DNA of 64,000 bases. Source: Streptomyces longhuiensis (GTDB lineage Bacteria; Actinomycetota; Actinomycetes; Streptomycetales; Streptomycetaceae). This document shows positions 23,974 to 32,102 of this stretch, one piece after another (positions within the stretch are counted from its first letter, which is position 1; every line of letters begins with the position of its first letter). The notes beneath the pieces were generated by a model. The model worked only from the letters and a program-made list of their open reading frames with translations, was not told the origin of the DNA and did no database searches. The stretch covers positions 8,944,001-9,008,000 of the forward strand of contig NZ_CP085173.1 of assembly GCF_020616555.1 (NCBI RefSeq), given 5' to 3'. A program made the position numbers and the translations under genes.

Positions 23974-24324
23974 TCACATCCGGCGAAGTGCCGCCTCGAC
24001 GCTGTCGCCACCGCTCGTGTTGAACGCGATCGCGGCCTGGGGCGCATGGAGGCGGATCAGGTTCATGATCTCTTCGAAGAGCGGCAGCAGCTGCTCCGTC
24101 TTGCGGATCCCACCGCCGACGACCACCACGTCCCACGGGCGCTCCGTCAGCGCCGCAACGAGGACGGACTCGGCGGAATCGCCGAACACGACCAGCGCCA
24201 TGGCCGCATCGATGCCGTGCTCGCCGAACCGGTCCAACTCCTCGTCAAGACCCTTGCGAAGGGCTCCCGCGTCGACGCCGGGAATCGCTGCCGGGTCGTA
24301 ACCAACAACAAGTGCAGAGGGCAT
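23974..24324 (-). CDS. Hypothetical protein (116 aa)
   Basis: Unrecognised small protein. A Rossmann-like beginning MPSALVVGYDPAAIPG, a central PWDVVVVGGGIRKTEQLLPLFEEIMNLIRLH read in part, and a hydrophilic end suggest a compact cytoplasmic alpha/beta fold. Similar small proteins occur as singletons in actinobacteria, from memory. TAGCTT lies six bases before the ATG, so the transcript is likely leaderless. Neighbours give no clue to function. Confidence 0.7.
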   Translation of the reverse strand: MPSALVVGYDPAAIPGVDAGALRKGLDEELDRFGEHGIDAAMALVVFGDSAESVLVAALTERPWDVVVVGGGIRKTEQLLPLFEEIMNLIRLHAPQAAIAFNTSGGDSVEAALRRM

Positions 24325-24457
24325 GGGGCCAAGCTACCGGGATCTCCGCCATGCGGTACCTGGGCCGGACATGCAGACTGCCTGTCGGGGGCGCCGGCGG
24401 CGGGTCTCTCGCCACAGGCGCCCGGCCTGGAAAGGGGCGCCGTGGATACTTTGCGCC

Positions 24458-24778
24458 ATGGGACTTGTCGTCTTCATGACTCTGCCTGGTCTGGCCATCC
24501 TGCTGACTGTCGTGGCCTTCGCCGATCAGCTGGTTCTGCGGGCGGGACGCGCGGGACTGCTGCCGTGGCGGAACGGCGCGCGGCAGGGGCAGATATCGGC
24601 GACCGGGTTCGAGCAGCTCCACGCGAGTTTTTCTCCGGGCAAACAGAGTGAGCTGAAGGAGCGGCAGTCGGCCTTGATTCTGCGGGACGACGACGAGGAC
24701 GGGGCGCCACCGAACCGGACCATGGTGGATCTGGAGCGCGGAACAGCGGTCGTCCGCCTGCCGAGGGCAGGCCAGTAA
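24458..24778 (+). CDS. DUF6191-like small membrane protein
   Basis: Protein of 106 residues with a single N-terminal membrane segment (FMTLPGLAILLTVVAFAD) and a cytoplasmic part containing ISATGFEQLHASFSPGK and NRTMVDLERGTAVVRLP, the pattern I associate with DUF6191 in Streptomyces. Function unknown. The ATG at 24458 was preferred because GATACT lies seven bases upstream; the longer frame upstream has no ribosome-binding site. Confidence 0.75.
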   Translation: MGLVVFMTLPGLAILLTVVAFADQLVLRAGRAGLLPWRNGARQGQISATGFEQLHASFSPGKQSELKERQSALILRDDDEDGAPPNRTMVDLERGTAVVRLPRAGQ

Positions 24779-24874
24779 GCGCCTGTGTGACGCGCGTCAC
24801 ATCTGGACTCGTCACATCGCGCCGAGCCGCTCCGTCAGAGGGATGTAACCACCGGCACGAACTAGGAGCTCGCC

Positions 24875-25351
24875 ATGGAAGAAGCCCGCCTGAACCTCTT
24901 CGCGAACCACGTCGGGGCCAAGGTCCTGAAGCACATCAACTCGGGCGCCAAGGTGGTGACGGACTCGACGCTTCCGGCTGCCACGCAGGAGCTGGTGAAG
25001 ATCCGCGCCAGCCAGATCAACGGCTGCAGTTTCTGCACCGACATGCACACCAAGGACGCCACGGCGGCCGGGGAGGACCAGACGCGCCTCAACATGGTCG
25101 CGGCGTGGCGCGAGGCGAAGGTGTTCACCGACGCCGAGCGCGCCGCCCTGGAGCTGACCGAGCAGGGCACCCGTATCGCCGACGCGGGTGGCGGTGTCTC
25201 GGACGAGGCCTGGGCGAACGCGGCCAAGTACTACGACGAGGACCAGCTCACCGCGCTGGTGTCCCTCATCGCCCTGATCAACGCCTACAACCGGGTGAAC
25301 GTCCTCGTTCAGCAGCCCGCCGGCGACTACCAGCCCGGCCAGTTCGGATAA
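24875..25351 (+). CDS. AhpD-like carboxymuconolactone decarboxylase family protein
   Basis: A 158-residue helical protein of the CMD/AhpD superfamily. The redox pair is in CSFCTDMH (near 50-57), the C-x2-C-x3-H motif of alkylhydroperoxidase-type members. It probably acts as a thiol peroxidase or in electrophile detoxification. The ATG follows GGAG by about seven bases. It precedes a VOC-family gene by 119 bp on the same strand; a relative lies at 57821. Confidence 0.88.
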   Translation: MEEARLNLFANHVGAKVLKHINSGAKVVTDSTLPAATQELVKIRASQINGCSFCTDMHTKDATAAGEDQTRLNMVAAWREAKVFTDAERAALELTEQGTRIADAGGGVSDEAWANAAKYYDEDQLTALVSLIALINAYNRVNVLVQQPAGDYQPGQFG

Positions 25352-25470
25352 CAGGCGCAGGCACCGGCACCGCCCGCGACCCGCGCAGAGCGTGCCGCGG
25401 GCGGCGATTGTCAGTGAGGGCTGCCAGTCTGGCTTGCATCGGGATTCGTCAGTACACGAAAGGCGTGATC

Positions 25471-26274
25471 ATGCTTTCGACGACGTACGTACCGGGCGCG
25501 CCGAACTGGCTCGACCTCGGCGTGCCGGACGTGGACGCGGCCGCCGCGTTCTACGGCGGCGTGTTCGGCTGGACCTTCCGGTCCGCCGGACCTGAGGGGG
25601 GCGGCTACGGGTTCTTCCAGCTCGACGGCAAGACCGTGGCCGCCGCCGGTCCGCTGACCGAGGAGGGTGCCTCCCCGTCCTGGACGGTCTACTTCCACAC
25701 CCCCGACGCGGACGGTGTCGCCAAGGCGGTGGAGGCGGCCGGAGGCACGGTCCGCGTTCCCCCGGGCGATGTCTTCACCTCGGGGCGGATGGGCGCGTTC
25801 ACCGATCCGGCCGGTGCGCAGTTCGCGGTCTGGCAGCCCGGTGACGTCCAGGGTCTCGAAACGGTCATGCGGCCCAACGCCCTGTGCTGGACCGAGCTCT
25901 ACACGGCCGACACGAGCGCGGCCAAGGACTTCTACGGCCAGGTGTTCTCCTGGCTTTACCAGGACATGCCGACGGGCGGGGGCGGCCCCGAGTACACGGT
26001 CATCGCCCCGGCCGGCTCCGCGGACGTGGGCGAGGCGGGCCACGGCGGCATCATGCAGCTCCAGCAGGAGAACCTCGACGCCGGATCCGGCGCCGAGTGG
26101 CACCCGTACTTCGGCGTCGAGGACTGCGACGCGACCTACGCGGCCGCCACCGAGCGCGGTGCCACGACGCTCTTCCCGCCCATGGACGTGCCCGGTGTCG
26201 GCCGCATGGCCATGGTCAAGGACCCGTTCGGCGCCACCTTCGCCCTCATCAAGGGGGACCCGACCATGGGCTGA
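25471..26274 (+). CDS. VOC-family protein with two glyoxalase-type domains
   Basis: Protein of 267 residues built from two tandem vicinal-oxygen-chelate modules: residues about 7-125 (starting PNWLDLGVPDVDAAAAFYGG) and 135-265 (starting CWTELYTADTSAAKDFYGQ). Each has the beta-alpha-beta-beta-beta pattern, and the second ends MVKDPFGATFALIKG. Members include glyoxalases, dioxygenases and drug-binding proteins; the activity is not decided. GAAAGG precedes the ATG by about ten bases. GTG 25465 is a possible alternative start. Confidence 0.85.
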   Translation: MLSTTYVPGAPNWLDLGVPDVDAAAAFYGGVFGWTFRSAGPEGGGYGFFQLDGKTVAAAGPLTEEGASPSWTVYFHTPDADGVAKAVEAAGGTVRVPPGDVFTSGRMGAFTDPAGAQFAVWQPGDVQGLETVMRPNALCWTELYTADTSAAKDFYGQVFSWLYQDMPTGGGGPEYTVIAPAGSADVGEAGHGGIMQLQQENLDAGSGAEWHPYFGVEDCDATYAAATERGATTLFPPMDVPGVGRMAMVKDPFGATFALIKGDPTMG

Positions 26275-26291
26275 CGAGCGAGCGGACGTGC

Positions 26292-27290
26292 TCAGCGCAC
26301 GACGAGGACCAGCTTGCCGGTCGTACGGCCGGTGTCGCCCAGCTCGTGTGCCTTGGCGGCGTCGGCGAGCGGGAAGGTGTCGGCGATCGTCGCGCGGAGT
26401 CTGCCCGTGGCGATCAGGTCGGCGATCGCGTTCATTCCGGCGTGATCGGCCTCCACGAGCATCTCCACGGCCCGCACGCCGACCCGCTCGGCCTCCTCGG
26501 CCAGCTCCGTGGTGCCGGTCGGCAGAATGGAGACCAGCAGACCGCCCGGGCGCAGCGTGGGCAGGGACCGCGTGCGGTAGTCGTCGCCGATGGTGTCCAG
26601 GACGACGTCCACGTCGCGGACCGCCTCGCTGAAGTCGGTCGTCCGGTAGTCGATCAGCTCGTCGGCACCCAGACCGCGCACGAAGTCGTGCTTGGCCGCG
26701 CTGGCCGTGGCGATCACGTACGCGCCGCGCGCCTTGGCGATCTGCACGGCGAGGTGGCCGACACCACCGGCCGCGGCGTGGATCAGGACGCGCTGCCCCG
26801 GCTGCACCTGGGCGGTGTCGACCAGGGCCTGCCAGGCAGTCAGAGCGGCGAGCGGAATGGCGCCCGCCTGCACGTGGTCGACCTCGGTCGGCTTGTGCGC
26901 GAAGGCACGGGCGGGCGCGGTGACGAACTCGGCGTGCGAACCCACGCCGTGCGGGTAGGGCAGCATGCCGAACACCTCGTCGCCCGGCTTGAACAGGGTC
27001 ACACCGAGACCCGTCTCCTCCACGACGCCGGACACGTCCCAGCCCAGGACGAAAGGCGGTTCGCCGAGGAAGATGCCGAGAGCCCGGTGCTTCCAGTCGG
27101 TCGGGTTGACGCCTGCGGCATGGACCCTGACAAGGATCTCGCTCAGTCCCGGTGCCGGGCGTTCGAGCTCGACCTCCTTCAGCACCTCGGGGCCGCCGAG
27201 GGTGTCCTGGCTGATGGCCCGCATGGTGGGTGCGACGGGCGCGACGGGCGTGGTGGATGTGGTGGGTGCGGTGTTCTCTGAAGTGCTCAT
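26292..27290 (-). CDS. Quinone-oxidoreductase-like NADP-dependent oxidoreductase
   Basis: Zinc-free medium-chain dehydrogenase/reductase of 332 residues. RVHAAGVNPTDWKHRAL is the substrate-side N-terminal motif, HAAAGGVGHLAVQIAKARGA the nucleotide-binding loop and TGKLVLVVR the typical C-terminus. It likely reduces quinones or activated alkenes with NADPH. An N-terminal Thr/Pro/Val-rich stretch of about 20 residues comes from GC-rich repeats. It is divergent from a GlxA-type regulator 69 bp away, which may control it. The neighbour-regulator link is inferred from position. Confidence 0.9.
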   Translation of the reverse strand: MSTSENTAPTTSTTPVAPVAPTMRAISQDTLGGPEVLKEVELERPAPGLSEILVRVHAAGVNPTDWKHRALGIFLGEPPFVLGWDVSGVVEETGLGVTLFKPGDEVFGMLPYPHGVGSHAEFVTAPARAFAHKPTEVDHVQAGAIPLAALTAWQALVDTAQVQPGQRVLIHAAAGGVGHLAVQIAKARGAYVIATASAAKHDFVRGLGADELIDYRTTDFSEAVRDVDVVLDTIGDDYRTRSLPTLRPGGLLVSILPTGTTELAEEAERVGVRAVEMLVEADHAGMNAIADLIATGRLRATIADTFPLADAAKAHELGDTGRTTGKLVLVVR

Positions 27291-27325
27291 GGCTCCAGCG
27301 TGCCGTGGCCGACCGCCCGAGAAAA

Positions 27326-27339
27326 TGGCATGACTGCCA
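27326..27339. promoter_or_regulatory. Inverted repeat in the oxidoreductase/GlxA divergent promoter
   Basis: TGGCA and TGCCA flank a 4-bp centre TGAC, just upstream of TAGGAT at 27348-27353, the likely -10 box of the regulator gene. It may be the binding site of that regulator. Confidence 0.45.
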
Positions 27340-27359
27340 CCATTCGATAGGATCGTGCC

Positions 27360-28373
27360 ATGAGCGGTGGCAGGAGTGGCAGGAGTGGCAGTGGTGGCAG
27401 CGACGTCGGTGATGTCGGCGGTCCTGACGGTGTGCACAGGGTCGTGGTGCTGGCGCTCGACGGGGTGCACCCGTTCGAGCTGGGCATTCCGCGGCGGATC
27501 TTCGGTGCCGCGGACGGCCGGTACGAGATCCGCACCTGCAGCGTCGACGGGGGACCGGTGCGCACGGACGCCGATTTCCTGATCACCGTCGAGCACGGCC
27601 CCGAGGCGCTGGCCGCGGCCGACACCGTGGTGATCCCGCCGGTCGACGAATACCCGCCCAACGGGACCGTGCTCCCGGACCCGGTGGCCGCCGCGCTCGC
27701 GCACATCCCGCCCGGCACCCGCATCATGTCCATCTGTACCGGCGCCTTCGTCCTCGCGGCGGCCGGTCTGCTCGACGGGCGTCGGGCCACCACGCACTGG
27801 GTCCTGGCCGACCGGTTCCGGCAACTTTTCCCGCAGGTGAAGCTCGACCCCGATGTGCTCTTCGTCGAGGACGGCGACATCCTCACCTCCGCCGGCGCGG
27901 GCGCCGGCGTGGACGTCTGCCTCCACGTCGTACGACAGGACTTCGGCGCCGAGGTGGCCAACCAGGTGGCGCGCAGGTGTGTGGTGCCGCCCTGGCGCGA
28001 AGGTGGGCAGGCGCAGTACATCGAGCAGCCCGTTCCCGAGGCGTCCGTCGCCGGTACGGCAGCCACCAGGGAGTGGGCACTCGACCACCTCGACCTGCCG
28101 CTGACGCTGGCCGAGCTCGCGGACCATGCGCAGATGAGTCTGCGGACGTTCGCCCGACGGTTCCGGGACGAGGCCGGGATGAGCCCCGGTCGGTGGCTCA
28201 CCCAGCAGCGGGTTGCGAGGGCGCGTCATCTGCTGGAGTCCAGCGATCTGCCGGTGGACCGGATCGCCGGTGAAGTGGGCTTCGCCACGGCCGCGTCCCT
28301 GCGGCAGCATCTGCACGCGGCGATCGGTGTCTCGCCGCTGGCGTACCGGCGCACGTTCCAGGCGACGCGCTAG
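27360..28373 (+). CDS. GlxA-family transcriptional regulator (DJ-1/PfpI plus AraC)
   Basis: Regulator of 337 residues. Residues about 27-190 form a DJ-1/PfpI class I amidotransferase-like domain, with the Cys elbow in IMSICTGAFVLAAAG and no visible enzymatic triad beyond it. Residues about 235-337 hold two AraC-type helix-turn-helices (LAELADHAQMSLRTFARRF and VDRIAGEVGFATAASLRQH). A Gly/Ser-rich N-terminal tail precedes them. TAGGAT lies six bases upstream of the ATG, so the mRNA should be leaderless. The likely target is the divergent oxidoreductase. Confidence 0.9.
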   Translation: MSGGRSGRSGSGGSDVGDVGGPDGVHRVVVLALDGVHPFELGIPRRIFGAADGRYEIRTCSVDGGPVRTDADFLITVEHGPEALAAADTVVIPPVDEYPPNGTVLPDPVAAALAHIPPGTRIMSICTGAFVLAAAGLLDGRRATTHWVLADRFRQLFPQVKLDPDVLFVEDGDILTSAGAGAGVDVCLHVVRQDFGAEVANQVARRCVVPPWREGGQAQYIEQPVPEASVAGTAATREWALDHLDLPLTLAELADHAQMSLRTFARRFRDEAGMSPGRWLTQQRVARARHLLESSDLPVDRIAGEVGFATAASLRQHLHAAIGVSPLAYRRTFQATR

Positions 28374-28736
28374 GTGTATTGCCCTGGTGCGTTGATCTGG
28401 CCCGCCGGGTGAGATCTCGCGCGGTCCTGGCCATGGAGGACGGCGCGGTAGGTGTGCCGGGTGCCGGGTGCCGGGTGCCGGGTGCCGGTGTGGCAGGCGT
28501 GGCAGGTGCGTTGGGGAGCGGCGCGTAAGGTCCGCGGGCGGCGCCGGGGCACGGTGCGTCAGGCCCGGAAGTGGTACCGGTTCGCGGTGTGTCAGACGCG
28601 GGGGGACGCCGGGTCACTGTGCGTCAGGCGTGCCGCGGCCCGGGCCAATGCAGGGCGGTGCCGCATGTTGAGATGATCGTGTCCACATGGTGGATCATGC
28701 TTGTCGTCGGCGCCGGCCGCAGGTCAGGATGCGTCC
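28374..28736. other. Repeat-rich intergenic region ahead of the sulfonate operon
   Basis: No protein gene is apparent. It contains five exact 7-bp tandem units GTGCCGG (28454-28488) followed by GGCAGGCGT/GGCAGGTGC near-repeats, and three GTGYGTCAGRC elements at 28554, 28587 and 28619 spaced 32-33 bp apart. Its right end holds the promoter region of the leader peptide. Confidence 0.6.
28673..28698. promoter_or_regulatory. Nested inverted repeat before the leader peptide
   Basis: ATGATC (28673) and GATCAT (28693) enclose TCCAC-ATG-GTGGA (28682-28694). The nested palindrome lies 39 bp before the leader ATG, in the place of a promoter or operator for the sulfonate operon. Confidence 0.4.
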
Positions 28737-28835
28737 ATGAACCCCGCCCTCGTCTCCCGTCGCCACGTGGATCTGCTGCGTGTTTCGGGGATGCTCTGTC
28801 GGGTGAACTCCTGTTGCCGCACGGCTTGTTGCTGA
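28737..28835 (+). CDS. Cysteine-rich leader peptide of the sulfonate operon
   Basis: A 32-residue frame with ALVSRRHVDLLRVSGML followed by C21, and C26-C27 and C31-C32 just before the stop. The SRRHVDL core is that of actinobacterial leader peptides upstream of sulfur genes. Polycysteine ORFs of this kind act in mycobacteria as cysteine-responsive attenuators, as I recall. It lies 173 bp before ssuD, separated by hairpins. I infer ribosome stalling at the Cys codons when cysteine is scarce, which would raise expression of the downstream operon. Confidence 0.8.
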   Translation: MNPALVSRRHVDLLRVSGMLCRVNSCCRTACC

Positions 28836-28880
28836 TCATCCGCAACCCCGCGCGCCGCTGACGGCCCCCTTCTTACCTCC

Positions 28881-28936
28881 ACGGCCCTGCCGGCGGGGTC
28901 ATCACGTCTGTTCTTCACGGCCCCGGACACGGGGTC
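28881..28936 (+). promoter_or_regulatory. Tandem hairpins between leader peptide and ssuD
   Basis: Two related segments each begin ACGGCCC and end GGGGTC (28881-28900 and 28917-28936). The second forms GGCCCCG-GACA-CGGGGTC, a 7-bp stem (one G-U pair) with a 4-nt loop; the first pairs GGCCC with GGGTC. Because arms of one copy can pair with the other, they could form alternative structures, as in attenuators. Confidence 0.45.
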
Positions 28937-29008
28937 GTCGCGCGCGCTCCCGCCCGCCACGCGATGCGGTGCGTCCGCGTCCGCCCCCTCACCAGAGGTG
29001 CCTCTCGC

Positions 29009-30118
29009 ATGTCCTCCCGCCCTGCCCCCGTACTGCACTGGTTCCTGCCCACCGGAGGTGACGGCCGCGATCCCGGCGCCGTCACCGCCGTCCAGGGCCG
29101 CACCGCGAGCGCGATCCGGCGCAGCGCCGACCTCGGCTACCTCGCCCAAGTCGCCCGCGCCGCCGAGCAGTCGGGGTTCGACAAGCTGCTGACGCCGGTC
29201 GGCCTCGGCTGTGTGGATCCGTGGGTGCTCACGTCGGCCATCGCGGCGGTGACCGACCGGATCGGCTTTCTCGTCGCCTTCCGCGCCGGACTCGCCCAGC
29301 CGACGCTCCTCGCCCAACAGGCCGACACCTTCCGGCGGTTGTTCGGCGACCGCGTGGCGCTGAATGTGGTCACCGGCGGAGATCCGGCTGAGCAGCTCGC
29401 GTACGGCGACCAGCTCCCCAAGGACGAGAGGTACGTCCGCACGCGCGAACTCATGCATGTGATACGGGCGTTGCTCGACGGCAAGCCTGTCGACTTCGAC
29501 GGGCGGCACGTGCATGTGGAGGGGGCCAGGCTGGAAGACCCCGCCCTGGATTCACGTATCCCGCTCTACTTCGGCGGTGCGTCCCCCGCCGCCGAGGACG
29601 TGTCGGCCCGGCAGGCGGAGGTGCAACTGCTGTGGGGCGAGCCCCCGGCCGCGGTCGCCGAGCGCATCGAGCGGGTGCGGGCCAAGGCCTCCGTCCTCGG
29701 GCGCACCCTCCGCTTCGGTCTCCGCCTGCATGTCATCACCCGCGACACGGCCGCCGAGGCCTGGTCGGAAGCGGACCGCATTCTCGCCGGGTTCGACCCC
29801 GAGGCGGTGCGGGCCTCCCAGGAACGCTTCGCCCGGATGGACTCCACCGGGCAGGCCCGCATGACCGACCTGCACGGCGGATCGGCCGAGAACCTGACTG
29901 TCGCGCCCAACCTGTGGGCCGGCATCGGTCTCGTCCGCGAAGGGGCCGGCACCGCACTGGTCGGCTCGCACGAGGAGGTCGCCCAACGGCTCTTCGAGTA
30001 CCGGCAGTTGGGCGTCGACGAGTTCATCCTCTCCGGCTATCCACACCTCGAAGAGGCCTACCGCGTCGGTGAAGAGGTCGCACCCCGGCTGCGCGCGCTC
30101 GTGGAGGCGGCGGGATGA
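29009..30118 (+). CDS. ssuD: FMNH2-dependent alkanesulfonate monooxygenase
   Basis: Flavin monooxygenase of 369 residues in the SsuD/luciferase-like family, releasing sulfite from alkanesulfonates. Landmarks are LHWFLPTGGDGR (start), GFDKLLTPVG, FLVAFRAGLAQPTLLAQQADT, VALNVVTGGDPAEQ and the C-terminal DEFILSGYPHLEEA. AGAGGTG lies about eight bases before the ATG at 29009. No SsuE flavin reductase gene lies in the operon, so FMNH2 must come from elsewhere. Its stop overlaps the permease start. Confidence 0.92.
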   Translation: MSSRPAPVLHWFLPTGGDGRDPGAVTAVQGRTASAIRRSADLGYLAQVARAAEQSGFDKLLTPVGLGCVDPWVLTSAIAAVTDRIGFLVAFRAGLAQPTLLAQQADTFRRLFGDRVALNVVTGGDPAEQLAYGDQLPKDERYVRTRELMHVIRALLDGKPVDFDGRHVHVEGARLEDPALDSRIPLYFGGASPAAEDVSARQAEVQLLWGEPPAAVAERIERVRAKASVLGRTLRFGLRLHVITRDTAAEAWSEADRILAGFDPEAVRASQERFARMDSTGQARMTDLHGGSAENLTVAPNLWAGIGLVREGAGTALVGSHEEVAQRLFEYRQLGVDEFILSGYPHLEEAYRVGEEVAPRLRALVEAAG

Positions 30119-30987
30119 CACTGGTCAAGGAGGTCCGACCGGGCCGGGCCGGGCCCGACGAAGTGGCGGTCCCGGCCAGAGGGAAGCGCGCGTGGGCCGC
30201 GGCGGCCGCGCTGCGCTGGACCGCGCTGCGCCTCCTCGCGCTCGTCGTGCTCCTCGCGGCCTGGCAGGCGGTGGTCGCGGCGGACCTGTGGCCCCGCGTC
30301 CTCGTCCCGTCGCCCGGCGATGTGTGGCACGCCTTCGTGCAGGCGTCGACCGTCCACGAGGGCGTACGCGGCTACAGCGGCCACCTCCTCGTCGAACACC
30401 TGGCGGTGTCCCTGCGGCGGATCGGCGTCGGAACCGGCTACGCGGCGCTCGTCGGCGTTCCGCTCGGGCTCCTCATAGGCGTGGTGAAGCCGCTCGCCGT
30501 GGTGTTGGAGCCCGCGGTCACCTTCCTGCGGACGCTGCCGCCGCTGGCGTACCTCTCGCTCCTGGTCATCTGGTTCGGCATCGACGAGTCCCCGAAGATC
30601 TGGCTGCTCGTCATCGCCGCGCTGCCGCCCATCGCCGCGGCCACCGCCGCGGCGGTCCGAGGTGTCCCGGGCGACCTGGTGGAGGCCGCGCGGGCGCTCG
30701 GCGCCGGGCCCGTCTCCCTGCTGCTGACCGTACGGCTGCCCGCCTCACTCCCCGAGATCCTCACGGGCGTACGGATCGCCGTCGGCGTCGCGTACACCTC
30801 GGTCGTCGCCGCCGAGACGGTCAACGGCGTGCCCGGCATCGGCGGCATGATCCGCGACGCCCAGCGCTTCAACCAGACCGACGTCGTCATCGCCGGGATC
30901 ATCGCCATCGGCGTCTCCGGGATCCTGCTCGACGCGCTGTTCAAGGGCGCGGAACGGCTCGCGGTGCCCTGGCGCGGCCGCGCCTGA
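30115..30987 (+). CDS. ssuC: Sulfonate ABC transporter permease
   Basis: Membrane subunit of 290 residues, SsuC/TauC type, with about six membrane segments. The cytoplasmic EAA loop is DLVEAARALGAGPVSLLLTVRLPASLPEI in part, the contact site for the ATPase. VPSPGDVWHAF and GVPGIGGMIRDAQ are family-typical. The ATG overlaps the ssuD stop by 4 bp. Together with the binding protein and ATPase downstream it forms a full importer. Confidence 0.9.
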   Translation: MTLVKEVRPGRAGPDEVAVPARGKRAWAAAAALRWTALRLLALVVLLAAWQAVVAADLWPRVLVPSPGDVWHAFVQASTVHEGVRGYSGHLLVEHLAVSLRRIGVGTGYAALVGVPLGLLIGVVKPLAVVLEPAVTFLRTLPPLAYLSLLVIWFGIDESPKIWLLVIAALPPIAAATAAAVRGVPGDLVEAARALGAGPVSLLLTVRLPASLPEILTGVRIAVGVAYTSVVAAETVNGVPGIGGMIRDAQRFNQTDVVIAGIIAIGVSGILLDALFKGAERLAVPWRGRA

Positions 30988-31061
30988 ACCCTCCGACTCA
31001 CCGTCTCTGTCAGCCCTCTAGGCCTCGTCAGCCTCGTCGCCTCTCCTGTGAAGGAACCCTG

Positions 31062-32102
31062 ATGCCCGCCCGTACCCGCCGCACCCTCCCCCTCGCCTCC
31101 GCCATCGCCCTGGTCGCACTCACCGCCACCGCGTGCGGCGACGGCGCCGACGCCGCGTCCGGGGGTGGCAAGACCCAGGTGCGGATCGCCTACCAGGCGA
31201 TACCCAACGCCGATCTCGTGGTCAAGAACCGGAAACTGCTGGAGAAGGCGCTCCCGGACGCCGAGGTGAAATGGGTGAAGTTCGACTCCGGCGCCGACGT
31301 CAACACGGCGGTGATCGCAGGGTCGGTGGACCTCGGCCTGGCCGGCTCCAGCCCCGTCACCAAGGGACTCTCGGCGCCGCTCGACATCCCGTACAAGGTG
31401 CTCTGGATCCATGACCTGATCGGCGAGAACGAGGCGCTCGTCGCCCGGAAGGGCATCACGTCCGTCAAGGCGCTCAAGGGCAGGAAGATCGCGACGCCCT
31501 TCGGGTCCACGTCCCACTACTCCCTCCTCGCGGCACTGGACTCGGCCGGACTCAAGGAGTCCGACGTGACGCTCGTCGACCTCCAGCCGCAGGACGCGCT
31601 CGCCGCCTGGCAGCGTGGTGACATCGACGCCGCGTATGTGTGGACGCCCACGCTCACCGAACTCGCGGCGAAGGGCGGCAAGGTCCTCGTCACCAGTCGT
31701 CAGATCGCCGAACAGGGCAAGCCGACAGCCGACTTGGGCGTGGTCACCGACGCGTTCGCCGTCAAGCATCCGGAGATCGTCGACGCCTGGCTCAGGGCGG
31801 AGGACCAGGCCGTCAAGCTGGCCAAGAGTGACCCCGCGAAGGCCTCCGCGGCCATCGGCGCCGAGCTGAACGTCAGCCCCGCGGACGCGCAGAAGCAGCT
31901 TGCCCAACTGGCGCTGCTCACCGCCGAGGAGCAGCAGGGCGCCGACTACCTGGGCAAGCCCGGCGCCCCCGGCGCGCTCGCCGGGGACCTGCGTGACGCG
32001 GCCGTCTTCCTCAAGGCGCAGAAGGCCGTGGACGCGGTGCCCGACCGGTCCGTCTTCGCGAAGTCCCTCGCAGTGAAGGAGTTGTCCCGTGTCGTCAAGT
32101 GA
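31062..32102 (+). CDS. ssuA: Sulfonate-binding lipoprotein
   Basis: Substrate-binding protein of 346 residues. A lipoprotein signal (basic RTRR, Ala/Leu core, lipobox LTATAC with the lipidated Cys near 25) is followed by a TauA/SsuA-like fold: IAYQAIPNADLVVKN, the SSPVTKG pocket loop and RKIATPFGSTSHYSL. It captures aliphatic sulfonates or taurine outside the membrane for the SsuC/SsuB pair; which sulfonate is not readable. AAGGAA lies before the ATG. The 3' end overlaps the ATPase start. Confidence 0.9.
   Translation: MPARTRRTLPLASAIALVALTATACGDGADAASGGGKTQVRIAYQAIPNADLVVKNRKLLEKALPDAEVKWVKFDSGADVNTAVIAGSVDLGLAGSSPVTKGLSAPLDIPYKVLWIHDLIGENEALVARKGITSVKALKGRKIATPFGSTSHYSLLAALDSAGLKESDVTLVDLQPQDALAAWQRGDIDAAYVWTPTLTELAAKGGKVLVTSRQIAEQGKPTADLGVVTDAFAVKHPEIVDAWLRAEDQAVKLAKSDPAKASAAIGAELNVSPADAQKQLAQLALLTAEEQQGADYLGKPGAPGALAGDLRDAAVFLKAQKAVDAVPDRSVFAKSLAVKELSRVVK

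Noticed and set aside
26292..28316. A 674-codon minus-strand frame ending in the oxidoreductase
   Set aside because: Only its last 332 residues are a real protein. The first half is antisense to the GlxA-type regulator and has no homologous character; the start at 27290 explains the gene.
28454..28488. GTGCCGG tandem units as an origin or attachment site
   Set aside because: There is no integrase, tRNA or dnaA-box context; they look like simple slippage repeats.
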